From positions 124,001 through 188,000 of the forward strand of contig JAHDKT010000013.1 in NCBI GenBank assembly GCA_018436725.1: a stretch of DNA of 64,000 nt. The letters run 5' to 3'. Positions within the stretch are counted from its first letter, which is position 1, and every line of letters starts with the position of its first letter. A program made the translations under genes and the position numbers. The DNA is from Synergistaceae bacterium. Lineage in GTDB: Bacteria > Synergistota > Synergistia > Synergistales > Aminobacteriaceae. A model generated the notes under the pieces. The model did not search any database, was not told the DNA's origin, and saw nothing but the letters and a program-made list of their open reading frames with translations. This document shows positions 42,801-49,979 of the stretch, one piece after another.

Positions 42801-43160
42801 GAGGCAATGCCCGGAGTCATACCAGCGGCGGCTCTTCGTACGATTCAGGGGAGCGCGTCTGTACTGCTCTTCGTCGGAACAACCCCGGAGAAAGCCGCTT
42901 TTGCTGCTCCCGAACTGGCCGGGAAGAAGTACGCGGTCCTGTCGTCGGCATCCTCTCCACTCTCGGAGAAGGCCGACGTTCTGCTGCCGCTTCTTCCCTG
43001 GACCGAGAAAGACGGAACGCTGAAAAATCTCGAAGGCCGCACGCTTCCAGTCCGGCGAGGCTCTCTGAACGCAAAAACAGGGAAGAGCCTGTGCGCCCTG
43101 CTGGCGGAGGCCGCATTGCCCTACGGAGGAAAGATCCACGCGAACCCTGTAGCTCGCTGA
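39834..43160 (+). CDS. Giant iron-sulfur flavoprotein: NuoG-type ferredoxin + GltD/NfnB-like core + truncated formate-dehydrogenase-like tail
   Basis: 1108 residues. Residues 1-75: complex-I-type [2Fe-2S] domain (Cys37, 48, 51, 65). Residues 95-160: Cys-rich helical domain of glutamate-synthase small subunits (Cys101, 105, 109, 143, 148, 152, 156). Residues 195-520: GltD/NfnB-like flavoprotein with FAD motif VVGGGPAGIS, NAD(P) motif VAVVGGGNTAMDA near 330 and closing FAD segment FVCGDQQTGPKIA. Residues 560-670: further Cys clusters including KCVLCAKCVRAC and CTFCGLCTQVCP. Near 690-730: molybdopterin-oxidoreductase Fe4S4 motif CMLCPVGC with distal GGSCC. The last 370 residues are a short molybdopterin-like domain lacking recognisable Cys/SeCys ligand. 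No H-cluster motifs. Probably an electron-bifurcating or transhydrogenase component with the two genes upstream; substrate unproven. Confidence 0.85.
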   Translation: MKKNIKVTLNGKTVYGYEGQRILDLCTECGVEIPTLCYDPHLSLHGGCSVCLVEVEGAKTLLRACANTISQGMVIKTETERAVSARRTALELLLSDHVGDCRPPCTLTCPANGNVQAYINLAAQGKYDESLDVLHHHVTLPACIGRVCPAPCEKKCRRNFVDDAPVSIKEIKRFVGDWAIRNEKMGFVPKIEENGKRIAVVGGGPAGISAAYYLRLKGYAPVVFEKEMLLGGMMRYGIPDYRLPQHVLQAEIDWLLSHGVEVRTGMTLGKNIALEELRKEYDGVILAMGCWKSSPMRVPGEELDGVLGGIDFLYDVKTNPSVAIGKRVAVVGGGNTAMDACRSARRLGAEEVSVLYRRSREEMPADDIEIEEATEEGVDFIYLAAPKTIEGNGKVERIVCERMRLGEPDASGRRSPVPTGETFVLEVDTVIAAVGQGIDFSTVPAELHDGRKMKVGKDYETPLPGVFVCGDQQTGPKIAIEAIGNGHWAADSLDHYLTHGTPKKPFFYDIVRTDLGPEDFADVERTTQEHVAHVSGETRLAAPFNEYSKGLTEEQTLRDAKRCMECGCADVFECKLRKFATTHEVQPEKLAGAHVEKFEDANQYYVRNMDKCVLCAKCVRACDEISGFHAIDFAKRGFESVLTPHFFNDMEHSDCTFCGLCTQVCPVGALMEKRAERWPHLEEPRIVKTTCMLCPVGCELDLNLDRKRSRIVRVTTDLDNPEAPTGGSCCVKGRYGFKDVADDGAFVPALKGNSASWSDAVAAFDALAAGNDAAFVLGPSLTSEEVRALKGYAALRAPDARMSATCDAEFIPLLDEAARRKDVVGATYASMTGSSPASDIRCGEADAYLLVRTNTDDDQPVLTSWLRRSARHRKAAVVYIGQTPGLLDKGEAVVLRPEHGKYGQVLAALTSVVRALTAKESVASAGLLSGTGVLPEDLEKAAGLLAAAKHPVTLIGAESPAKEAFDAAASLAGGRYLLLFKGAGSTALLEAMPGVIPAAALRTIQGSASVLLFVGTTPEKAAFAAPELAGKKYAVLSSASSPLSEKADVLLPLLPWTEKDGTLKNLEGRTLPVRRGSLNAKTGKSLCALLAEAALPYGGKIHANPVAR

Positions 43161-43189
43161 TTCCGAATACACACTCTTCGAAGAGACCC

Positions 43190-43226
43190 AAAAAAATTCA
43201 CAGGGCATCCCGCCCTGTGAATTTTT
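43190..43226 (+). terminator. Rho-independent terminator after the electron-transfer operon
   Basis: AAATTCACAGGGC (43194-43206) pairs with GCCCTGTGAATTT (43212-43224) around a short loop, flanked by A- and T-runs. It lies 33 nt past the operon's last stop and may act in both directions. Confidence 0.88.
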
Positions 43227-43246
43227 GTTGCTTCCACTAAACCATA

Positions 43247-43275
43247 TTGACATTCAGGATACTGGCCTTTAGAAT
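43247..43275 (+). promoter_or_regulatory. Sigma-70-type promoter of the LivJ-like gene
   Basis: TTGACA at 43247-43252, 17-nt spacer, TAGAAT at 43270-43275. Transcription would begin near 43282, 39 nt before the start codon at 43321. Confidence 0.75.
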
Positions 43276-43320
43276 AAACCAAATATTTTTTTAAGAACAC
43301 TTAGGGAGGTTGAGAAATTC

Positions 43321-44502
43321 ATGAGGAGAATGCATCTTGGCACAGCTTTCATCATCGTCTTCGCGCTGATTCTGCTCTCCGCCGCCACGTCGTTCGCCGC
43401 GGCCCCTTCAGGAGAACCGATCAAAATCGGTTATCTGGCAACGCTCACGGGCGACGGTTCCACGTGGGGGCAGCATGAACGGGACGGAGCGCTGCTCGCG
43501 GTCAAAGAGTTGAACGAGGCCGGAGGAGTGCTCGGACGTCCGCTCGAACTTGTGTACTACGATGTTCGGGGACGTCAGGAAGACGCCATCCAGGCGGCCC
43601 GCCGCCTTGTCCACGAGGACAAGGTAGTCGCCATAGGTGGAACGAACTATAGCGGTTTGAATATCGCCATCGCCTCCGTGGTGAACAACGGCCAGGTACC
43701 CCAGATCGGCACGGCGAGCACCAACCCGGCTGTTACAGTCGACCCGAGAACGAACACCGTCCGCCCGTACACGTTCCGCCTCTGCTACACCGATCCCTAT
43801 CAGGGAAAGGTCATGGCGGACTACCTCGTCAACAAGCTCGGTGTGAAGAGCGCTGCGGTCATCACGGATATCGGCAGCGACTATTCCGAAGGACTCAAGG
43901 AATTTTTCGTCGCCCGCTTCGGCGAGCTTGACGGCGAGCTGAAGGGCGTCTGGGGGTTCCGCGGCGGCGACGTCGACTTCAGGGCCCAGCTTACGGAGAT
44001 GAAAGCCTCCGGGGCCGAGGCGGTTGCGCTTCCTATTCTCTATAAAGAGATGGGTCTGATCATGAAGCAAGCCGCCGAACTCGACTGGAAGCCAATCTTC
44101 ATCGGCGGCGACGGTTTCAGCCCGAGTATGTACGAAATCGCCGGCGATAGTATGGAAGGAAGCTACTGGGTCTACAGCATGGACCTCAGTAACCCGCAGC
44201 TAATCTACCTTCTTTCCCGCTTCGAGAAGGAGTACGGCATTCCTGCGGCGGAGCCCGGCAACGTAGCATACGCCTACGACTTGATCACATGGGTGGCCGA
44301 CGCGATCAGAAAAACCGGTAAGGCCGATCCTGTGGCGATCCGGGAGGCGCTCGAGAACACGAAGGATCTTCGCCTTGTCCATTTCACGCTTACAGTCGAC
44401 AAGGAAACACACAATCCGCTGAACAAGCCTGCGGCTATGATGCTCTGGAAGAACCAGCAGCTCAACTTCCTTGAGATGTGGGCGCCTCAGGACAACTTCT
44501 AA
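43321..44502 (+). CDS. ABC transporter substrate-binding protein, branched-chain amino acid (LivJ) type
   Basis: 393-residue periplasmic binding protein of the Peripla_BP_6 fold. A signal peptide of about 27 residues ends at FAAAPS, and the mature protein starts PIKIGYLATLTGDGSTWGQHERDGALLAVKELNEAGG, the LivJ pattern. Later IGGTNYSGLNIAIASVVN and GVKSAAVITDIGSDYSEG lobes are typical. It would capture Leu, Ile, Val or other amino acids for an ABC importer; the permease and ATPase genes are not in this window, so it is an orphan here. AGGGAGG lies before ATG 43321, and a strong promoter and terminator flank it. Confidence 0.93.
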   Translation: MRRMHLGTAFIIVFALILLSAATSFAAAPSGEPIKIGYLATLTGDGSTWGQHERDGALLAVKELNEAGGVLGRPLELVYYDVRGRQEDAIQAARRLVHEDKVVAIGGTNYSGLNIAIASVVNNGQVPQIGTASTNPAVTVDPRTNTVRPYTFRLCYTDPYQGKVMADYLVNKLGVKSAAVITDIGSDYSEGLKEFFVARFGELDGELKGVWGFRGGDVDFRAQLTEMKASGAEAVALPILYKEMGLIMKQAAELDWKPIFIGGDGFSPSMYEIAGDSMEGSYWVYSMDLSNPQLIYLLSRFEKEYGIPAAEPGNVAYAYDLITWVADAIRKTGKADPVAIREALENTKDLRLVHFTLTVDKETHNPLNKPAAMMLWKNQQLNFLEMWAPQDNF

Positions 44503-44522
44503 TCCGACTCGATATCGATGCT

Positions 44523-44567
44523 CTCGCAAGAGAAGCCCTGCCCATCAGGCAGGGCTTCTCTTGCGAG
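44523..44567. terminator. Perfect 20-bp inverted repeat between convergent genes (bidirectional terminator)
   Basis: Arms 44523-44542 and 44548-44567 are exact reverse complements with a 5-nt loop. The inner GC-rich part followed by CTTCTCTT gives a U-rich tail on both strands, so it can end the LivJ-like gene (stop at 44502) and the flavoprotein gene (stop at 44587). Confidence 0.8.
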
Positions 44568-44586
44568 ACGACGGATTCGCGCCTCT

Positions 44587-46161
44587 TTACTCCTTCCTTG
44601 CGATCATCGCTCCGCCCGCCAGGGCAATACGGACGCGGCGCTTCCATTCCGCCCTCTCGTTCGGATACTCCTCGCGGAAATGAACGCCCCTGCTCTCCTC
44701 CCGAACCAGGGCCGCTCTTCCCACCGCCTCGGCGGTCAGATACATTCCGTTCATCTCCAAAGCATGCAGAAGATCGAAAGCGGAGGCGATTTTCAACCGG
44801 CTCCTCATTGTATTCAATGTTTCAATCCTAGAAAGACACCTTTGTATGCTCTCTCCGTTACGCCACGGGGAGAGTCCCTGCTGCACTTCGCGGCGGAGCG
44901 AACGGCGAACTTCCGGCGGAGATATTCCGTCCGGATCCGGCCTGCGCATGGACACGGGCAGCGGTATTTCCTTGCTGCCGGAGAGAACGGTTGGAGACGG
45001 CTCATCCACGGCCGTCTTCCCCGCCCTGAGGCCGAAAACGAGAATGCTTGTCAGCGCATTCCCTCCCATACGGCTCGCACCGTCGACGCCTCCGGAGGCT
45101 TCGCCACAGACGAAAAGACCGGGAAGAGAGGTCCTCCCCTCGGAATCCATCGGAACGCCTCCGGTGAAATAGTGCTGCACGGGACTGACCTGTACCGGCG
45201 CGGCGCGTTTTTCAGGAGGAAGATCGAACATGAGGGATACCCTGACGTCCGGGATCGAAAAATCCTCCTCTCGCAGCCGCTCCAGATGAAGCAGCGTCTT
45301 CCCGCCGCGTGCGGCATGTCCAGCGAGCAGCAATGCGGCGCGGTCGCGCGCGAAAAGATTCGCTTCCTTGCCTGTCGCAACACCCCATGAAGGGAAGGCC
45401 TCCTTAATATACTCTCTCCCGTTTTCATCCGTCACCGGGAGATAATCGATTATGGTGAGTCCCACCATCCATACAGGAAACCCCTCTTGATCCCATCCCA
45501 TCGGGTAAAACTGAACGTATTCCATATCCACCAGTTCAAGACCGGCCTCCAGGGCAAGCGCATACCCGTCGCCCGTCATACGTAGAGGGTTGTCCGTCCG
45601 TTCGTAGATCGCACCGCCACCGCCTGTCGCCAATATAACCGAGGATGCTGCGAAAGAGAACGCCCTTCCCCTCTTCCAGTCAACCGCTTCCACTCCCTCG
45701 GCGCCGCGTTCCCCAACCAGCAGCCGGGAAACGACATGATTCTCCAGAATTTCCACGCCTTCCCGGCGGGCGGCGGCAACGAGTTCGCGGACCATCCCTC
45801 CGCCGCCCATGATCTCGGAGGGCGCCGTTTTTCGCGCAGACGCATGTCCCGTGTCGTTTATCTTCAAGGAGACTCCCCACTCCGAAATAGTACGGAGCGC
45901 CGCCTCCGAACTGTCGGCTAGCGTTCGTACCAGCGAGGGATCATTGACATACCGGCCCGTCTCCATAATTCGACCGTAATGGTCGTCCGGAGAGATCTTC
46001 CCCGAAGAGAGCGAAAAGAGACCTCCGGAATAGGCCGTGCAATTGGCATCCCCGCACGCCGTCTTGCTAAGAAGCAGCACTTCCGCCCCGCTCCTCCGGG
46101 CGGAGATCGCCGCCGTCAGCCCCGCTCCCCCCGAACCCGCAACGATCACTCGTTTCTTCAT
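44587..46161 (-). CDS. FAD-dependent oxidoreductase, fumarate reductase/L-aspartate oxidase type
   Basis: 524-residue flavoprotein of the succinate dehydrogenase/fumarate reductase superfamily. The FAD loop is VIVAGSGGAGLTAAISARRSG near the start, with SSVILATGGGGAIYERT near 170, the substrate-facing QHYFTGGVPMDSEGRT near 335 and GLFVCGEASGGVDGASRMGGNAL near 355. The C-terminal helical region ends as in L-aspartate oxidase. No iron-sulfur or membrane subunit genes adjoin it, so the electron acceptor is unclear and the reaction is not fixed. ATG 46161 has AAGGAGG 9 nt upstream. Confidence 0.87.
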   Translation of the reverse strand: MKKRVIVAGSGGAGLTAAISARRSGAEVLLLSKTACGDANCTAYSGGLFSLSSGKISPDDHYGRIMETGRYVNDPSLVRTLADSSEAALRTISEWGVSLKINDTGHASARKTAPSEIMGGGGMVRELVAAARREGVEILENHVVSRLLVGERGAEGVEAVDWKRGRAFSFAASSVILATGGGGAIYERTDNPLRMTGDGYALALEAGLELVDMEYVQFYPMGWDQEGFPVWMVGLTIIDYLPVTDENGREYIKEAFPSWGVATGKEANLFARDRAALLLAGHAARGGKTLLHLERLREEDFSIPDVRVSLMFDLPPEKRAAPVQVSPVQHYFTGGVPMDSEGRTSLPGLFVCGEASGGVDGASRMGGNALTSILVFGLRAGKTAVDEPSPTVLSGSKEIPLPVSMRRPDPDGISPPEVRRSLRREVQQGLSPWRNGESIQRCLSRIETLNTMRSRLKIASAFDLLHALEMNGMYLTAEAVGRAALVREESRGVHFREEYPNERAEWKRRVRIALAGGAMIARKE

Positions 46162-46188
46162 CCTCAACAACCTCCTTTTCGCCTATGA

Positions 46189-46217
46189 CAAAAGAGCCCC
46201 GCAGTGCGCGGGGCTCT
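46189..46217 (-). terminator. Rho-independent terminator after the EF-G-like gene
   Basis: On the minus strand AGAGCCCCGC (46217-46208) pairs with GCGGGGCTCT (46202-46193) around a 5-nt loop, then TTTTGTC. It lies 34 nt past the stop of the EF-G-like gene and just upstream of the flavoprotein start. Confidence 0.88.
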
Positions 46218-46251
46218 TCGGAAAGCCATTCTCATCGGAAACGGGAGAACG

Positions 46252-48333
46252 CTACTCCTCCTCCTCTTCCTGTTTGTGCGCGGCGACTACCTTCTTGGTA
46301 ATCTCCGCCGGGACCTCTTCGTAGTGGTCGTACTCCATAGTGAACGAACCTCTGCCGGAGGTCATCGAACGGAGGATGATCGCGTAACGGAACATCTCCG
46401 CAAGAGGAACCTGCGCCTTCACGATCTGCTGGTGCCCCTTGCTGTCGATGCCGAGGATACGTCCTCTCCGGCTGTTGAAGTCGCCCATCACATCGCCGAG
46501 ATAATCCTCGGGGACCGTGACTTCGACGTTCATGATCGGTTCGAGAAGAATCGGGCCCGCATCCAGGATACCCTTCTTAAAGGAGAGGCGCGCCGCAAGC
46601 TTGAACGCCATTTCGGAACTGTCGACATCGTGGTATGAGCCGAAGAAGAGCGTCGCCTTGAAGTCGACCACGGGAAATCCGGCAAGAGGTCCCTTGACCA
46701 AGGACTCGCGGAGTCCCTTCTCCACTGCGGGAATAAAGCCCTTCGGGATGGCGCCTCCGACGATATTGTCTTCGAACACGAACCCGGCGCCTCTTTCAAG
46801 AGGCGTATATCTGATATGGGCATCGCCGTACTGCCCGTGACCTCCGGTTTGCTTCTTGTGCTTTCCCTGCGCCTCCGCAGTCTTGCGTATGGTCTCGCGG
46901 TAGGGGACCTGCGGAGTCTTGGTATCGAGGTCGACGCCGTAGCGTTCTTTCATCTTGGCGAGAACGATGTCGATATGCATATCCCCCATTCCGGAGAGCA
47001 CGCTGTCGTTCGTCTCGGGGTTCTTCTCGAAGCTGAGGCTGGGATCCTCCTCGAGCGTCTTGTTGATCGCGTTGCCGAGCTTGTCTTCGTCGGCGCGGCT
47101 CTTCGCCGTTATCGCAACGCTGTATACTGGTTTGGGGAACTCTATCGGCGGATACTTGACGGTAGACCCCTTCATGCCCAGCGTGTCGCCCACCTGGACG
47201 CTCTGAAGCTTCGGAAGCGCGAGGATGTCGCCGACGGCGATCTCCTTGACGTCTTTGCCTTCCTTGCCGGTCATGAACTTGAAAGAGCTGATGCGCTCGT
47301 CCTCTCCCTTGTTCACGTTGTAAATATTATTATCGGTAGTGAGGGTCCCCGAATTGACGCGGAGGAACGAGAGTTTTCCCACGTAGGGGTCCACCATAAC
47401 CTTGAAGCAGATGGCGGAGAAGTTTGCTGACGGATCCGGAGCGACATCGATATCGACGTCGCCCTTCTTCGCCGGGCGCGTCCGGGCTTCCAGCGGCGAC
47501 GGGAAGAAATCGACGATGAAGTCGAGCATCTGCTGCACGCCGACGTTCTGTGTGGAGGAACCCGGGAAGACCGGGAGCACCATCCGTCCGGCGATTGCCT
47601 TCCGTAAGACGGGGAGCAGCTCTTCGTCGGAAATCGCCTCTCCGTCGAGATATCGCATCATCATCTCGTCGTCGGCCTCGACAACGGCTTCGACAAGAGA
47701 TTCTCTGGCCGCTGCCACGGCATCGGCCATGTCGGCAGGCACGTCGGCTTCGGTGAACTTACCCGCCCCGTTTGTTTCGTACATATACGCCTTGCCGCGA
47801 AGGACGTCCACGACACCCTTGAAGGAAGACTCGCTTCCTACGGGAAGGAGGACAGGGACGGCTTTGTCGCTGTAATCGGCCTTCAGATCGGAGAGCACCT
47901 TGTCGAAATCGGCATTCTCACGGTCCAGCTTGGAGATGTAGAATGCGACGGGAAGTCCGAATTCCTCTCCCGTCTGCCAGGCCTTGTCCGTCTGCACTTC
48001 GATGCCGCTTGTTCCGCTCACGGCGATTACAAGAGTGTCCGCGACGCGGACGGCCGAACGCATCTCTCCGACGAAATCGGCAAATCCCGGAGTATCCAGG
48101 ACAAAAAGCGTCTTTCCCTTCCTCTCCATAGTGATGAGAGACGTGTTGATCGAGATCTGTCGCTTCTGTTCCTCCTGACTGAAATCGCTGACGGTGTTTC
48201 CGTCCTCGACCTTTCCCAGTCTGGTAGTACTGCCGCAATCAAAAAGCATGGCCTCGACAAGGCTTGTCTTTCCTGCGCCTCCGTGGGCTGCGATGGCGAA
48301 ACTGCGAGTGTTCTCAGGCTGACGGGTTCCCAT
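46252..48333 (-). CDS. EF-G-like GTPase paralog with altered GTPase motifs
   Basis: 693-residue EF-G superfamily protein covering all five EF-G domains (GTPase 1-270, domain II 290-375, III-V after). The P-loop is AHGGAGKTS and Switch-I carries QEEQKRQISI. The G3 motif is DTPGFADF, where canonical EF-G has the catalytic His, and the G4 motif is SKLD in place of NKxD. This marks it as a divergent EF-G-like paralog rather than the main factor. The C-terminus ends in five Glu. ATG 48333 has GGAGG 9 nt upstream; a TTG two codons earlier is unlikely. A good promoter is at 48393-48421. Its role, ribosomal or regulatory, is unknown. Confidence 0.9.
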   Translation of the reverse strand: MGTRQPENTRSFAIAAHGGAGKTSLVEAMLFDCGSTTRLGKVEDGNTVSDFSQEEQKRQISINTSLITMERKGKTLFVLDTPGFADFVGEMRSAVRVADTLVIAVSGTSGIEVQTDKAWQTGEEFGLPVAFYISKLDRENADFDKVLSDLKADYSDKAVPVLLPVGSESSFKGVVDVLRGKAYMYETNGAGKFTEADVPADMADAVAAARESLVEAVVEADDEMMMRYLDGEAISDEELLPVLRKAIAGRMVLPVFPGSSTQNVGVQQMLDFIVDFFPSPLEARTRPAKKGDVDIDVAPDPSANFSAICFKVMVDPYVGKLSFLRVNSGTLTTDNNIYNVNKGEDERISSFKFMTGKEGKDVKEIAVGDILALPKLQSVQVGDTLGMKGSTVKYPPIEFPKPVYSVAITAKSRADEDKLGNAINKTLEEDPSLSFEKNPETNDSVLSGMGDMHIDIVLAKMKERYGVDLDTKTPQVPYRETIRKTAEAQGKHKKQTGGHGQYGDAHIRYTPLERGAGFVFEDNIVGGAIPKGFIPAVEKGLRESLVKGPLAGFPVVDFKATLFFGSYHDVDSSEMAFKLAARLSFKKGILDAGPILLEPIMNVEVTVPEDYLGDVMGDFNSRRGRILGIDSKGHQQIVKAQVPLAEMFRYAIILRSMTSGRGSFTMEYDHYEEVPAEITKKVVAAHKQEEEEE

Positions 48334-48392
48334 TGCCAACTACCTCCTCCGGCGTACGTTCCTGCCCCTCACTGCACAAGGGCAACTTGAAT

Positions 48393-48421
48393 ATCTTACG
48401 CATAATGCTTCCGTTCGTCAA
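48393..48421 (-). promoter_or_regulatory. Sigma-70-type promoter of the EF-G-like gene
   Basis: On the minus strand TTGACG (48421-48416), 17-nt spacer, TAAGAT (48398-48393), about 60 nt before ATG 48333. Confidence 0.6.
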
Positions 48422-48485
48422 CGAACTGTGAAAAATCTCTTTTTAAAAGATGGAAAAGATTGCGTTCTTCAACGAGTACTCGATT

Positions 48486-49979
48486 CTAAGGCTTCTCCTG
48501 CAGCAACGTATCAAGCAGCTCCCCGACCGACGCCGCGTCAGCCTGCCCTCGGGCCTCCTTCATAACGAGACCGACGATGAACTTTTTCTTCTTCCCCTTG
48601 TCGTCCTTTCCGTCAAATATCTCGGCCACGACATCCGGATTGGAAGCAAGCACGCCTCGGACGGTATCGGCGAGCGCATTGCCAGAAAGTTTGCCGCGGG
48701 CGCCTCCGCTTGCCTCAAGCGCCTTCTCCAGAGATACTCCGTCCCGGATCATCGCGTTGAATGTTTCCCGTGCCGCGGTGGTCGAAAGCTTCTCGTCGTC
48801 CACGAGTCGGACCAGTGCCCCAAGATCTTTTGGGGACAGAGAAAACTGTTCGATGGCGATGTTCTGTTCGTTCAGTACCCGGAGGACTTCGGTACGCACC
48901 CAGTTCGACGCTCTGGCCGCGGACGCGCCGGACCGGACGCAGATTTCGTAATAGTCCGCGAGCGGCATTGTCTCGGAGAGGAGTGCGGCATCCGCTTCAG
49001 GAAGGGCGAACTCGTTACGGAAGCGGGCCTCCCTGGCCCACGGCATTTCGGGAAGCGAAGTCCTCACCTTCTCCAGCAGTGCGGGAGATGCTTCGATCGG
49101 AGGCAGATCCGGATCCGGGAAATAGCGATAGTCGTGAGCCGCCTCCTTGCTTCGCATCGAAGTGGTCACCCCATCGCCGTCGTTCCAATGTCGGGTTTCG
49201 AGTTCCAACACCCCGCCGTTTTCGAGCACAACAGTCTGCCTGCGGATCTCGTATTCGAGCGCTCGTTCGATCGCACGGAGAGAGTTCATGTTTTTGATCT
49301 CCGAACGTTCGCCCCAGTAGAGGATCTCTCCCGTCGCCGCATCCTTCTTTTGGAGCGAAATATTGGCGTCGACGCGCATGGAGCCGCGTTCCATATCGCC
49401 GTCGGAAACATCGAGATAGCGTACGAGCCTCCGCAGAGAAGTCACATACTCGCGCGCTTCGCGGGGCGAACGCAGATCGGGTTCCGACACGATCTCCGCC
49501 AAGGGCACGCCCCCCCGATTATAGTCTACGTATGAGCACTCCGAGCCTTCAAGGCGTCCGTCGGCAGCGGAATGCACCAGCTTCCCCGCATCCTCCTCGA
49601 GGTGCAGACGGGTGATCCTGATTCTCTTGAGAGCGCCCCCCTCTCCCGCGATGAACAGCTCTCCCCCCTCGGCGAGAGGGAGGTCGTACTGACTGATCTG
49701 ATACGCTTTCGGCAGATCGGGATAGAAGTAATTCTTTCTGTGGAAGACCGTCTTGTCCCTTATGGTGCATGAGAGCGCCATGGCCGCCTTGATCCCGAGT
49801 TCGACAGCTTTTCCGTTGAGCACGGGAAGCGCTCCGGGCAGACCGAGGCAGACCGGGCAGACGTTCGTGTTCGGCTCCGCGCCGATGTAGTCCGTGGAGC
49901 AGGAACAAAAAATTTTCGTTGCTGTCGCCAGCTGGACGTGAATCTCGAGACCGATGACCGGCTGGTAGGAATATTTCAT
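48486..49979 (-). CDS. gatB: Aspartyl/glutamyl-tRNA amidotransferase subunit B
   Basis: 497-residue GatB, the tRNA-binding kinase subunit of the GatCAB amidotransferase, which converts Glu-tRNA(Gln) and/or Asp-tRNA(Asn) to the amidated forms. It begins YQPVIGLEIHVQLATATKIFCSCS with the paired zinc cysteines CSC...CPVCLG, and has FHRKNYFYPDLPKAYQISQYD and SMRVDANISL. The YqeY-like tail is complete. ATG 49979 overlaps the gatA stop (ATGA). The gene ends a gatC-gatA-gatB operon, the usual order. Confidence 0.97.
   Translation of the reverse strand: MKYSYQPVIGLEIHVQLATATKIFCSCSTDYIGAEPNTNVCPVCLGLPGALPVLNGKAVELGIKAAMALSCTIRDKTVFHRKNYFYPDLPKAYQISQYDLPLAEGGELFIAGEGGALKRIRITRLHLEEDAGKLVHSAADGRLEGSECSYVDYNRGGVPLAEIVSEPDLRSPREAREYVTSLRRLVRYLDVSDGDMERGSMRVDANISLQKKDAATGEILYWGERSEIKNMNSLRAIERALEYEIRRQTVVLENGGVLELETRHWNDGDGVTTSMRSKEAAHDYRYFPDPDLPPIEASPALLEKVRTSLPEMPWAREARFRNEFALPEADAALLSETMPLADYYEICVRSGASAARASNWVRTEVLRVLNEQNIAIEQFSLSPKDLGALVRLVDDEKLSTTAARETFNAMIRDGVSLEKALEASGGARGKLSGNALADTVRGVLASNPDVVAEIFDGKDDKGKKKKFIVGLVMKEARGQADAASVGELLDTLLQEKP

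Noticed and set aside
39834..43160. [FeFe]-hydrogenase catalytic subunit, suggested by the HydA-like N-terminal [2Fe-2S] domain.
   Set aside because: None of the three H-cluster motifs is found; the centre is GltD/NfnB-like instead.
40458..43253. 931-codon open frame on the minus strand, antisense to the giant flavoprotein gene.
   Set aside because: Same reason; the plus-strand frame carries FAD, NAD and iron-sulfur motifs and a ribosome site, the minus frame carries none.
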